Below, piece after piece: positions 17,272-25,744 of a stretch of DNA of 64,000 nt (position 1 is its first letter; the number at the start of each line of letters is the position of its first letter). The stretch lies in assembly GCF_963675305.1 (NCBI RefSeq), contig NZ_OY776147.1:1426001-1490000 (forward strand), read 5' to 3'. The notes below the pieces were generated by a model, which was not told the DNA's origin, ran no database searches, and was given only the letters and a program-made list of their open reading frames with translations. Origin of the DNA: an uncultured Hyphomonas sp. (GTDB lineage Bacteria; Pseudomonadota; Alphaproteobacteria; Caulobacterales; Hyphomonadaceae). The position numbers were made by a program, and so were the translations under genes.

Positions 17272-17982
17272 ATGAAACACGAGCTGGTCCATTTCGATAC
17301 GCGTGAAGGCGCGCTGGATTTTGCTGCAAAGTTCGTGGCGGGCGGACTGGAGCGTGCAATCGCTGACCGGGGGCGAGCGGATTTCATGACGTCCGGCGGC
17401 TCCACACCCGGGCCGTTGTTAGACCGCTTGTCGAGCTGGGATCTGCCATGGGAATGTGTGAGTGTCGGTCTGGTGGATGAACGCTGGGTGCCGCTGGATC
17501 ATGACTTTTCAAATGAAGCGCTGGTCCGGACTCGTCTGCTGAAAGGCCGCGCGGGGGCTGCGGGGCTTATCCCGATGAAGACTTTCGCGGAGCGGCCCGG
17601 AGAAGCGGTGGCAGACCGGAACGCTGCCTATGCCCCGCATTGTTCACCGGCCGATGTGCTTCTGCTCGGAATGGGCGGCGACGGGCACACGGCAAGCTGG
17701 TTTCCCGGTTCTAAAGGACTGGAGGCCACGCTGGCGCCGGAGAATGCGGAAACAATTGCAGCGATCGATGCAACCGGTTGCCCCGGTGCGGGTTCCAACA
17801 CACAGAGGCTTACATTGACGGGGCCAGCGGTGACGTCCGCCCGGATGGCATTGATGTTGTTGTTCGGTGATGAGAAGCTGGACGTTCTGGAGCGCGCGCT
17901 GAAGTCTGATCCGAAGGAGATGCCGGTTCGCTACGCCATCGACAAGCTGGGGCCGCGTCTCACAATTATATGGGCACCCTAG
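17272..17982 (+). CDS. pgl: 6-phosphogluconolactonase
   Basis: This enzyme hydrolyses 6-phosphogluconolactone to 6-phosphogluconate. The protein of 236 residues belongs to the DevB/SOL family: MTSGGSTPGPLLDRL binds phosphate, VDERWVPLDHDFSN is the family signature, and LLLGMGGDGHTASWFPGS is the second. I chose the ATG at 17272, four bases after the zwf stop, because the family starts a few residues before the first strand; the longer frame from 17173 would overlap zwf by nearly 100 bases. The edd ATG follows directly after its stop. Confidence 0.95.
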   Translation: MKHELVHFDTREGALDFAAKFVAGGLERAIADRGRADFMTSGGSTPGPLLDRLSSWDLPWECVSVGLVDERWVPLDHDFSNEALVRTRLLKGRAGAAGLIPMKTFAERPGEAVADRNAAYAPHCSPADVLLLGMGGDGHTASWFPGSKGLEATLAPENAETIAAIDATGCPGAGSNTQRLTLTGPAVTSARMALMLLFGDEKLDVLERALKSDPKEMPVRYAIDKLGPRLTIIWAP

Positions 17983-19821
17983 ATGACCAAACTCCATCCG
18001 AAAATCGCCGAAGTTACTGAACGTATACGTGAGAGGTCGGCTGAGTCCCGAGCTGCGTATCTGGAGATGATCCGTGCCCGGCGGCCGAACGGTTTCGCCC
18101 GGGGTCGTCTGACAGAGGGCAATCTGGCGCACGCCTCGGCTGGGTGTGCCGTGATTGAAAAGACCCAGCTGCTGGGCGCAGGCTGGCCCAATATCGGCAT
18201 CATCACAGCCTATAATGACATGTTGTCAGCCCATGCGCCGTTTGAACACTATCCCGAAATCATCCGCGAGGCCGCCCGCGAGGTGAATGCGGTTGCGCAA
18301 GTGGCTGGCGGCGTGCCGGCCATGTGCGATGGGGTAACGCAAGGCCAGCAGGGCATGGAGCTGTCGCTGTTTTCGCGGGACGTGATTGCCATGGCGTCGG
18401 CGGTCGGTCTCAGCCACGATGTTTTTGACGCCGCACTGCATCTGGGGGTCTGCGACAAGATCGTTCCGGGGCTGGTTATTGCGGCTCTACGCTTCGGCTG
18501 GATCCCATCTATCTTCGTTCCGGCAGGGCCAATGCCGTCCGGGCTTCCCAATCCCGAAAAGATCCGTATCCGGCAATTGTTTGCGGAGGGAAAGGTGGAT
18601 CGGAGCGCTCTGCTCAAGGCAGAAGCGGAAAGCTATCACGCACAGGGCACCTGCACCTTCTACGGTACGGCCAACTCAAACCAGATGCTGATGGAGGTCA
18701 TGGGCTTCCATCTGCCAGGCGCTGCCTTCACCAATCCTGGCACACCACTGCGGACGGCACTGACAAAAGCAGCGACCCATCGCGCTGCGGCAATCACCGC
18801 GCAGGGCGAGAACTACCTTCCAGCCGGCGAACTCATTGATGAGCGATCCATCGTCAATGGCATTGTAGGTCTGATGGCGACCGGAGGCTCAACCAATCAT
18901 GCCCTGCACATTCCAGCCATGGCCGCTGCGGCAGGTTTCATCGTGACGCTGGAAGATTTTGCGGACATCAGCCGCGTCACGCCATTGCTGACCCGGATCT
19001 ATCCGAACGGGCCCGCTGACGTAAATCATTTCCATGCCGCGGGCGGCATGGGCTTCGTGGTGCGCGAACTGCTTGGCGCGGGCCTTATGAATGGCGACGC
19101 GCAAGGGGTCGCCGGGCCGATCTCGGACTATTCTCACGAACCGTTCCTGGACGGCGACAAGGTCTCCTGGCGGCCAGCCCCCGAAGAAAGCGGCGATTAC
19201 GACATTATCCGGCCTGCCAGCGATCCGTTTTCGTCAGATGGCGGACTTAGGTTGATGACAGGGCCGCTCGGACGCGGTGTCTCCAAAGTCTCTGCCGTCA
19301 AGCCGGACAAGCGGGTGCTCGAAGCGCCGGCGATCGTTTTCGAATCCCAGGAGGCTTTGAAAGAGGCCTTCGAGGCGGGGCGCCTCGACCGGGACTTTGT
19401 GGCCGTCGTTCGCTTCCAGGGACCTGCCGCGAATGGCATGCCGGAACTGCACAGTCTGACGCCGCCACTCGGTGTGCTGCAGGATCGGGGTTTCAAGGTG
19501 GCGCTCGTGACCGATGGCCGCATGTCTGGTGCCAGCGGCAAGGTGCCCTCAGCCATTCATGTGAGTCCGGAAGCCGCACGTGGTGGCCCGCTGGCGCGGG
19601 TTCGAGATGGTGATGTCATCGTGTTCGATGCGGAAACGGGTACGCTCGACATCAAGGTTGAGCCTTCGGAATTTGCAGCCCGTTCCCCGGCGGAGTTCCG
19701 GCCAAATGCATCGTCTGTCGGACTGGGCCGGGAGATGTTCTCCTATTTCCGACAAATGAGCGGGACGGCAGACACCGGTGCCAGCCAGTTCGATTTCGTC
19801 GACAGGGAGGCGGAGCATTGA
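17983..19821 (+). CDS. edd: Phosphogluconate dehydratase
   Basis: This enzyme dehydrates 6-phosphogluconate to 2-keto-3-deoxy-6-phosphogluconate, the first committed Entner-Doudoroff step. It belongs to the IlvD/Edd family and is 612 residues, as expected. Conserved cysteines that hold the 4Fe-4S cluster are in CDGVTQG and CDKIVPG, and in the GTCTFYGTANSNQM signature. A DGRMSGASGKVPSA segment near the C-terminus carries the catalytic serine region. Its start immediately follows pgl and its stop overlaps the TTG start of glk. Confidence 0.97.
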   Translation: MTKLHPKIAEVTERIRERSAESRAAYLEMIRARRPNGFARGRLTEGNLAHASAGCAVIEKTQLLGAGWPNIGIITAYNDMLSAHAPFEHYPEIIREAAREVNAVAQVAGGVPAMCDGVTQGQQGMELSLFSRDVIAMASAVGLSHDVFDAALHLGVCDKIVPGLVIAALRFGWIPSIFVPAGPMPSGLPNPEKIRIRQLFAEGKVDRSALLKAEAESYHAQGTCTFYGTANSNQMLMEVMGFHLPGAAFTNPGTPLRTALTKAATHRAAAITAQGENYLPAGELIDERSIVNGIVGLMATGGSTNHALHIPAMAAAAGFIVTLEDFADISRVTPLLTRIYPNGPADVNHFHAAGGMGFVVRELLGAGLMNGDAQGVAGPISDYSHEPFLDGDKVSWRPAPEESGDYDIIRPASDPFSSDGGLRLMTGPLGRGVSKVSAVKPDKRVLEAPAIVFESQEALKEAFEAGRLDRDFVAVVRFQGPAANGMPELHSLTPPLGVLQDRGFKVALVTDGRMSGASGKVPSAIHVSPEAARGGPLARVRDGDVIVFDAETGTLDIKVEPSEFAARSPAEFRPNASSVGLGREMFSYFRQMSGTADTGASQFDFVDREAEH

Positions 19822-20780
19822 GCGAAGACATTCTGGTGGGAGATGTCGGCGGAACACATGTCCGCTTTGCCATCGCTCACCGGCAGGGGGGCAAGATCGT
19901 TACCGGCAACTTCGAAAAGTTCGCAGGGGATGATTTCGATGGGTTTGACGACGCATTGTCCGCTTATCTTGATCAATCAGGCGTCCGCGCCCGCCGGGCC
20001 TGCTTCGCGCTGGCGGGGCCAGTGAGGCAGGGCGAAGTCACGCTGACAAATCGCGGCTGGCATGTGTCGGAGGAAGCGTTGCAAACCCGGTTCGCCTTCA
20101 GCGACGCGAAGCTGATCAACGATTTCACCGCGATGGCGCGCGGGGTGCCGGAGTTTGAACAGGATCGTTTCGAACAGATCCTCCCCGGGACGCCGGAGCC
20201 TGAGGCGCCGGTCATTGTCGCCGGGCCGGGCACGGGCTTCGGTGTGGCCACACTGATTCCAGATCAGGGAGACTGGCACGTCCTGACCGGAGAAGGCGGC
20301 CACATGGCTTTTGCGCCGCGAAGCGAGCTGGAGTTTCAGCTGGCAGGCATCCTCCTCAGGAAATTTGGTTATGTCTCCAATGAACTGGTCGCATCCGGAA
20401 CGGGACTACCACCCGTCCATGAAGCGTTTTGTGAGATCTACGGCCGTCCGGTCGAAGATGTGTCGCCTGCCGGGATGCGGGAGCGCGCGGATGCAGGCGA
20501 CGAGATGTACCTCCAGCTCATTCTCGTGCGCGCCTGTGCGGTGATGGGGGCGGTTGGGGATCTGGCGCTGGCGAATGGTGCGCTGGGCGGCGTGGTGCTG
20601 GCAGGCGGCGTCACGGAGCGTATCGTTGATTTTCTGCGCAGGCCTGAAGCAACCGAACGATTCCGGGCGCGCGGGCCGATGAGCGAATTTCTCGAAAACT
20701 GCCCGGTCGTTCTGATGCATGACCCGGAAGCGCCGCTGATCGGGGCTGCAGCATATTATGATCAGGAGCTACGCAAATGA
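19818..20780 (+). CDS. glk: Glucokinase
   Basis: This enzyme phosphorylates glucose with ATP. The 320-residue protein belongs to the bacterial Glk family: GDVGGTHVRFAI is the ATP phosphate motif, LINDFTAMARGVP contains the catalytic Asp, VAGPGTGFGVA follows, and GEGGHMAFAP is the sugar-binding His motif. Translation starts at TTG 19818, which overlaps the edd stop and has GGAGG upstream. The presence of Glk in the operon means free glucose enters unphosphorylated and is not taken through a phosphotransferase system. Its stop overlaps eda (ATGA). Confidence 0.96.
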   Translation: MSEDILVGDVGGTHVRFAIAHRQGGKIVTGNFEKFAGDDFDGFDDALSAYLDQSGVRARRACFALAGPVRQGEVTLTNRGWHVSEEALQTRFAFSDAKLINDFTAMARGVPEFEQDRFEQILPGTPEPEAPVIVAGPGTGFGVATLIPDQGDWHVLTGEGGHMAFAPRSELEFQLAGILLRKFGYVSNELVASGTGLPPVHEAFCEIYGRPVEDVSPAGMRERADAGDEMYLQLILVRACAVMGAVGDLALANGALGGVVLAGGVTERIVDFLRRPEATERFRARGPMSEFLENCPVVLMHDPEAPLIGAAAYYDQELRK

Positions 20781-21418
20781 CTTCGTCTCTTACAGCCCTG
20801 AGGCTTGCAGTTGCCAAAGCGCCGATCGTTCCGGTGCTTGTGGTGAGCGATGTGGCGCAGGCCGCGCCTCTGGCGAAGGCCTTGCTGGAAGGTGGTTTAA
20901 CCACTGCAGAAGTCACGCTGCGGACACCGGCGGGGATTGGGGCGATTGCGGCGATGAAGGCGGCGGTGCCGGACCTGCTGGTGGGGGCCGGGACGGTGCT
21001 GAGTGGCGAGGATGTGCGCAAGTCGGTTGAGGCTGGCGCTGATTTCCTTGTGTCGCCGGGTATGAGCCCCGGCCTGCTGGAGGCGTTGGGCAAGCACAAG
21101 CCGTTGATGATCCCGGGCGTGGCCACGGCGAGCGAGGCGATGAGCCGGCACGAGGAAGGCTTTGAAATGCTGAAGCTTTTCCCGGCCAATATCGCAGGCG
21201 GCGTGCCGGCACTGAAGGCACTGGCCGGGCCCTTGCCGCATCTGCAGTTCATGCCGACGGGCGGTGTGAGCGCCGAAAATGCCGGGGACTATCTGGCCCT
21301 GAAGAACGTTATCGCTGTTGGCGGCTCGTGGGTTGCCACACAGGCCGACGTCGATTCCGGCGACTGGGAAGGCATCTCGCGCAAGGCCAGGGCGGCACTT
21401 GGCGCGATCAGCTCATGA
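20777..21418 (+). CDS. eda: KDPG aldolase (2-keto-3-deoxy-6-phosphogluconate aldolase)
   Basis: This enzyme splits KDPG into pyruvate and glyceraldehyde 3-phosphate. The 213-residue TIM-barrel protein has the catalytic pair at the classical positions: Glu45 in TAEVTLRTP and the Schiff-base Lys133 in EMLKLFPAN. The phosphate-binding end MPTGGVS and AVGGSW are present. It is the last gene of the operon, and its ATG overlaps the glk stop. 41 bases later the convergent purB gene ends. Confidence 0.97.
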   Translation: MTSSLTALRLAVAKAPIVPVLVVSDVAQAAPLAKALLEGGLTTAEVTLRTPAGIGAIAAMKAAVPDLLVGAGTVLSGEDVRKSVEAGADFLVSPGMSPGLLEALGKHKPLMIPGVATASEAMSRHEEGFEMLKLFPANIAGGVPALKALAGPLPHLQFMPTGGVSAENAGDYLALKNVIAVGGSWVATQADVDSGDWEGISRKARAALGAISS

Positions 21419-21423
21419 CTATA

Positions 21424-21450
21424 CCGGACTTAGCCGGACCAGTCCGGACT
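21424..21450. terminator. Short inverted repeats between convergent eda and purB
   Basis: The 41-base convergent gap holds CCGGACT twice and the palindrome AGTCCGGACT at 21441-21450, which with GGACT at 21426-21430 can form a small hairpin. There is no clear T run, so a terminator role is only possible. Confidence 0.25.
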
Positions 21451-21459
21451 TGTCGCTGA

Positions 21460-22758
21460 TTAGGAGCGACCGAAAACGCGCTCGAAAATCGTGTCGACCT
21501 GCTTGAAGTGATAGTCGAGGTCGAAGAGGTCCTCGAGCTGTTCCTTCGTCAGTTTCGCCATCACGTCTTCGTCCTTCTGGAGCAGTTCCAGAAGCGGGCC
21601 TTCGCCGCCCCAGGTCTTCATCGCATTGCGCTGGACCATGCGGTAGGACTCTTCCCGGCTGTTCCCGGCCTCGACGAGGGCGAGCAGGATGCGCTGCGAA
21701 TTGTGCAGGCCGCCCATGGAGTTCAGCGTCTTCAGCATCCGTTCCGGATAGACGACGAGATTTTCGACCACACCGGCGAGGCGATGCAGGGCGAAGTCGA
21801 GGTGGACGGTGGCGTCCGGGCCGATGCCGCGCTCGACGGAAGAGTGCGAGATATCGCGCTCATGCCAGAGGGCGACGTTTTCGAGGGCCGGCGTCACGGC
21901 GGAGCGCACGAGGCGGGCGAGGCCGGTCAGGTTCTCGGTCAGCACCGGGTTGCGCTTGTGTGGCATGGCCGAGGAGCCTTTCTGGCCAGCCGAGAAGTAT
22001 TCTTCGGCTTCCAGCACTTCCGTGCGCTGAAGGTGGCGCACTTCCGTGGCGAGGCGTTCGACGGAAGACGCAATCACGCCCAGCACGGCGAAATACATGG
22101 CGTGACGGTCGCGCGGGATGACCTGGGTCGAAACCGGCTCAATGGCGAGGCCCAGCTTCTCGGCGACATGGGCTTCGATTTTCGGGTCGATATTGGCGAA
22201 GGTGCCGACGGCGCCGGAGATGGCGCAGGTGGCGACTTCTTCGCGCGCGATTAGCAGGCGGGCGCGGGCGCGCTGGAATTCCGCATGGAATGTGGCGAGC
22301 TTCACGCCGAAGGTGGTCGGTTCGGCGTGGATGCCGTGGCTGCGTCCGATGGTCGGCGTCAGCTTGTGCTCGAAGGCGCGCTTTTCGAGGGCGGCCAGCA
22401 CCCGGTCGATGCCGGTCAGCAACAGGTCGGCGGCGCGTACCATCTGCACGTTCAGGCAGGTGTCGAGCACATCCGAGGACGTCATGCCGAGGTGCAGGAA
22501 GCGGGCAGGCTCGCCGACATGTTCGGCGACATTGGTCAGGAAGGCGATGACGTCATGCTTCACTTCCCGTTCGATCTCGTCGATCCGGTCCACCTCGAAC
22601 GCAGCCTTCTCGCGGACGGCCGCCGTGGTGCCTTCCGGGATGATGCCGAGGTTTTCCATGGCCTCTGCGGCGAGGGTCTCGATTTCGAGCCAGATGCCGA
22701 AGCGGGATTCAGGAGACCAGATGGCGGCCATTTCGGGACGGGTATAACGGGGGATCAT
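21460..22758 (-). CDS. purB: Adenylosuccinate lyase
   Basis: This enzyme acts twice in purine synthesis: it releases fumarate from SAICAR and from adenylosuccinate. The 432-residue protein belongs to the fumarase/aspartase superfamily. The signature GSSAMPHKRNPVLTENL in the flexible loop carries the catalytic serine. TSSDVLDTCLNVQMVRA and GRSHGIHAEPTTFG, with the catalytic His, are also conserved. The start ATG at 22758 has an AGGAA site. The gene converges on eda and is divergent from the repeat protein at 23002. Confidence 0.97.
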   Translation of the reverse strand: MIPRYTRPEMAAIWSPESRFGIWLEIETLAAEAMENLGIIPEGTTAAVREKAAFEVDRIDEIEREVKHDVIAFLTNVAEHVGEPARFLHLGMTSSDVLDTCLNVQMVRAADLLLTGIDRVLAALEKRAFEHKLTPTIGRSHGIHAEPTTFGVKLATFHAEFQRARARLLIAREEVATCAISGAVGTFANIDPKIEAHVAEKLGLAIEPVSTQVIPRDRHAMYFAVLGVIASSVERLATEVRHLQRTEVLEAEEYFSAGQKGSSAMPHKRNPVLTENLTGLARLVRSAVTPALENVALWHERDISHSSVERGIGPDATVHLDFALHRLAGVVENLVVYPERMLKTLNSMGGLHNSQRILLALVEAGNSREESYRMVQRNAMKTWGGEGPLLELLQKDEDVMAKLTKEQLEDLFDLDYHFKQVDTIFERVFGRS

Positions 22759-23001
22759 GCGCGGATTCCTGATGTTTGGGCCGGATTGTTCGCGCCCCTA
22801 ATACGCCGAACCGTCTGGTTTGCCACCCCCTGTGGCAGGTCGCACGCTTGCCGGAAAACCCGATCCCCGCGAAGGATAGGGATACGCCGGTTTGGCGAAG
22901 TGTGTGGCCGCCCGGATAGGGTTACGCTAAGTTGAAGGCGCATGATCGCTTCCAGAAGGAAGCGGCCTGTATGAAGGGGACATATGGGAAGGGGACTTGG
23001 A
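22759..23001. promoter_or_regulatory. Divergent promoter region with a spaced direct repeat
   Basis: The 243-base region between purB and the exported repeat protein contains two copies of GGATAGGGWTACGC at 22874-22887 and 22914-22927, exactly 40 bases apart, so they face nearly the same side of the helix. They could be a pair of regulator-binding sites. A strong GGAAGGGG ribosome site at 22987-22994 precedes the exported protein. Nothing else was recognised. Confidence 0.4.
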
Positions 23002-23958
23002 ATGAGCAGAATTCTCACCTTGTCAGCCGCCGGCCTTGTGCTGGCAGGAGCGGCCGCCGCGCAGGGCACTGGCGACTATCCGGCCGATGCCGCGCCCGGA
23101 TCCTGCTATGCGCGGGTCCTGATCCCCGAAACCTATGAAATCCAGACCGAACAGGTGCTGGACCAGCCAGAGCACACCGAAGCGCGCGTGATCCCGGCAA
23201 CTTACGAGACCGTGGTCCAGCGGGTGATGGTGAAGGAGCAGGCGCTGACCTATCGCGTGGTTCCGCCGGTCTATGAAATTGAGACCGAACAGCTGCTGGT
23301 GGTCCCGGAGCAGACTGAGACGGTCGTGATTCCGGCCGAGTATGAGACTTTCACCGAACAGGTTCTGGTGCGCCCGGCCTATGTCACCTGGAAGCCCGGT
23401 GCCGGACTATTCGGGCGCCAGCCATCCGGTGAGGACAATATCACCCTCGCCACAGGGGAAGTCCTCTGCCGTGTGGAAGTGCCGGCGCAGTATGACACGG
23501 TGAGCCGGACGCGCCTGAAAACGCCGGAACGTGTTGAAACACGAGTGATTCCCGCTCGTTTCCGAACAATTGAGCGGCAGGTCCTGCGGGAACCGGCCCA
23601 GGTGGTCGAGGAAATCCTCCCGGCTGAATACGAGGATGTCGAGGTTCAGCGCCTTGTGACGCCGGAACAACAGGAAACGATTGTCGTGCCGGCCACGTAC
23701 AAGACGATTGAGAAGCGGACCGTCACCGGTGGCGGAACGGTCGAATGGCGGGAAGTATTGTGTGATTCCAATGCGACCAAGGCCAAGATCGCCGAAGTGC
23801 AGCGAGCGCTCGCGGCCAAGGGGTATGAAGTGCAGGCCGATGGCGTTTTCGGTCCGGCGACGCTGAATGCGATGGAAGACTGGCAGGAAAAAAACGGCCT
23901 GCCGGTGGGATATCTGACAATCGGCACGGTTGAGTCGCTGGGTGTTTCGCCCGACTAG
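23002..23958 (+). CDS. Exported protein with 4+4 repeats of 23 residues and a peptidoglycan-binding domain
   Basis: This 318-residue protein has a signal peptide ending near AAAAQG (residues 17-22). The body holds eight copies of a unit whose core is V-[IVL]-P-A-x-[YF]-E-T, at about 39, 63, 86, 109, 158, 182, 205 and 228. The period is 23 residues within each set of four. A 27-residue insert with LATGEVLC separates the two sets, and each set begins just after a cysteine (Cys35, Cys156); a third, Cys254, precedes the last domain. Residues 258-316 form a PG_binding_1-type domain (VQRALAAKGYEVQADGVFGP). It probably anchors to the cell wall and projects an extended stalk. I chose the ATG at 23002 for its ribosome site. 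The gene is monocistronic and its function is unknown. Confidence 0.8.
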   Translation: MSRILTLSAAGLVLAGAAAAQGTGDYPADAAPGSCYARVLIPETYEIQTEQVLDQPEHTEARVIPATYETVVQRVMVKEQALTYRVVPPVYEIETEQLLVVPEQTETVVIPAEYETFTEQVLVRPAYVTWKPGAGLFGRQPSGEDNITLATGEVLCRVEVPAQYDTVSRTRLKTPERVETRVIPARFRTIERQVLREPAQVVEEILPAEYEDVEVQRLVTPEQQETIVVPATYKTIEKRTVTGGGTVEWREVLCDSNATKAKIAEVQRALAAKGYEVQADGVFGPATLNAMEDWQEKNGLPVGYLTIGTVESLGVSPD

Positions 23959-24107
23959 CGCAGATCTGGCGGATATTTGGGGGCAGGCGTGCCTTCCGGA
24001 CGGGCATTTGTCGCCATCAGCCGTGACGCACAGCCGCACATGCAGGCCCGTGAGGTGGCCGAAAGCAGACTTTAAGATAAGTCTCACCGTTATGTGGCGT
24101 GGATGTG

Positions 24108-24135
24108 TTGCGTGGATGGCAAAACCGTCCTAATC
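24108..24135 (+). promoter_or_regulatory. Possible nuo operon promoter
   Basis: TTGCGTG at 24108-24114 and TCCTAATC at 24128-24135, 13 bases apart, resemble the Caulobacter-type housekeeping promoter (TTGACGS, GCTANAWC). The rest of the 209-base gap (23959-24167) holds no gene I can support. AGGAGG at 24153-24158 is the nuoA ribosome site. Confidence 0.3.
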
Positions 24136-24167
24136 CGGCGCCAGCACAGGCTAGGAGGCCCTCTCTC

Positions 24168-24542
24168 ATGTCGGACATCGAACGGCTGGCGCTCGACTAT
24201 CTACCGGTCATCATTTTTCTGGTGATCGGTGCCGTGATTTCGGGCCTTTTCGTGGTTGGCTCATTGCTGCTGGCCCCATCCGAGCCCGACCCGGAGAAGA
24301 ACTCCGCCTATGAGTGCGGTTTCAACGCCTTTGACGATGCCCGTATGAAGTTTGACGTCCGGTTCTACCTGGTCGCCATCCTGTTCATCATCTTCGACCT
24401 TGAAGTGGCCTTCCTGTTCCCGTGGGCGATCAGCCTCGGCAAGATCGGATTGCTCGGCTTCTGGTCGATGGTTGTCTTCCTGGGCGTCCTGACCGTTGGC
24501 TTCATCTACGAATGGCGCCGTGGCGCGCTGGAGTGGGAATAA
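24168..24542 (+). CDS. nuoA: NADH-quinone oxidoreductase subunit A
   Basis: This is a small membrane subunit of complex I (124 residues) with three transmembrane segments. The family signatures EKNSAYECGFNAFDDARMKFDVRFYL and ILFIIFDLEVAFLFPWA are present; the loop cysteine in YECGF is the redox- and conformation-sensitive one known from complex I. I chose the ATG at 24168 because AGGAGG lies nine bases upstream. The last stop base is shared with nuoB (TAATG). Confidence 0.96.
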   Translation: MSDIERLALDYLPVIIFLVIGAVISGLFVVGSLLLAPSEPDPEKNSAYECGFNAFDDARMKFDVRFYLVAILFIIFDLEVAFLFPWAISLGKIGLLGFWSMVVFLGVLTVGFIYEWRRGALEWE

Positions 24543-25111
24543 TGGCCGAAGACTTCAAGACATATGCCCTCGGCGGCGCCCGTTCGGGCGTCGAAGGCGG
24601 CTTCAAGCCGGGGCAGGACGATCCGTTCTATTCCGGCCTGTCCGACCAGCTGGCGGACAAGGGCTATTTCACGGCGGCTGCCGATGACCTGATCACCTGG
24701 GCGCGGACCGGCTCCCTGATGTGGATGACCTTCGGTCTCGCCTGCTGCGCTGTTGAAATGATGCACGCCGGTAACCCGCGCTACGACCTTGAGCGCTTCG
24801 GCATGGCCCCGCGCGGTTCACCCCGTCAGTCGGACGTGATGATCGTCGCCGGCACGCTGACCAACAAGATGGCCCCGGCCCTGCGCAAGGTCTACGACCA
24901 GATGCCGGAACCGCGCTACGTGATCTCGATGGGCAGCTGCGCCAATGGCGGCGGCTATTACCATTATAGCTACAGCGTCGTGCGCGGCTGTGACCGGATC
25001 GTGCCAGTCGACATCTATATTCCGGGCTGTCCGCCCACCGCTGAGGCTCTCGTGTACGGCTTCCTGCAGCTGCAGAAGAAGATCCGCCGGGAAGGCTCGC
25101 TGGAGCGCTAG
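24542..25111 (+). CDS. nuoB: NADH-quinone oxidoreductase subunit B
   Basis: This subunit carries the N2 4Fe-4S cluster that hands electrons to quinone. The 189-residue protein shows the tandem cysteines in FGLACCAVEMM and the further ligands in GSCANGGGYYHYSYSV and YIPGCPPTAEAL. The ATG at 24542 overlaps the nuoA stop by one base. It follows the usual order A-B-C-D of peripheral-arm and membrane subunits. Confidence 0.97.
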   Translation: MAEDFKTYALGGARSGVEGGFKPGQDDPFYSGLSDQLADKGYFTAAADDLITWARTGSLMWMTFGLACCAVEMMHAGNPRYDLERFGMAPRGSPRQSDVMIVAGTLTNKMAPALRKVYDQMPEPRYVISMGSCANGGGYYHYSYSVVRGCDRIVPVDIYIPGCPPTAEALVYGFLQLQKKIRREGSLER

Positions 25112-25120
25112 GGGAAAGAC

Positions 25121-25741
25121 ATGCTGAACCAGGACGCTATCGACGCCCTCAAGGATCTCGGCGAGCATATCGCCGCTTCGCGCGCGGATGCGGTGAAGAG
25201 CTTCCACATGAACATGGACGAGCTGGTCGTGATGGCCGAGCGCGACCACATCGTGGGCCTGCTGCGCTTCCTGCGCGAAGACCCGCAATGCGATTTTGAA
25301 ACGCTGATCGATATCTGCGGCGTGGACTATCCGGAGCGCGGCGAGCGCTTTGAGGTCGTCTATCACCTGCTGTCGATGCACCTGAACCACCGCGTCCGGG
25401 TGCGCGTGTCGACCGACGAAGACACCGCCGTGCCAAGCGCCTGCGCCGTATGGCCGGCCGCCAACTGGTTCGAGCGCGAGGCCTTCGACATGTACGGCAT
25501 CCAGTTCGCCGACCATCCGGACCTGCGCCGCATCCTCACCGACTATGGCTTTGAGGGCTATCCGCTGCGCAAGGACTTCCCGCTGACCGGCAATTACGAA
25601 GTCCGCTATGACGACCTTGAGAAGAAGGTGGTCTACGAGCCGGTGCAGCTGGTTCAGGAATACCGCAATTTTGACTTCCTCTCCCCGTGGGAGGGTATGA
25701 CGTCCCAGATCCCCGGCGACGAGAAAGCGACGGAGTCGTAA
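25121..25741 (+). CDS. nuoC: NADH-quinone oxidoreductase subunit C
   Basis: This is the 30 kDa-type peripheral-arm subunit (206 residues). The C-terminal signature FEREAFDMYGIQFADHPD with LRRILTDYGFEGYPLRKDF is intact. It is separate from NuoD, unlike the fused NuoCD of enterobacteria. A short GGGGAAAG site precedes the ATG at 25121. NuoD begins three bases after its stop. Confidence 0.97.
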   Translation: MLNQDAIDALKDLGEHIAASRADAVKSFHMNMDELVVMAERDHIVGLLRFLREDPQCDFETLIDICGVDYPERGERFEVVYHLLSMHLNHRVRVRVSTDEDTAVPSACAVWPAANWFEREAFDMYGIQFADHPDLRRILTDYGFEGYPLRKDFPLTGNYEVRYDDLEKKVVYEPVQLVQEYRNFDFLSPWEGMTSQIPGDEKATES

Positions 25742-25744
25742 GAC

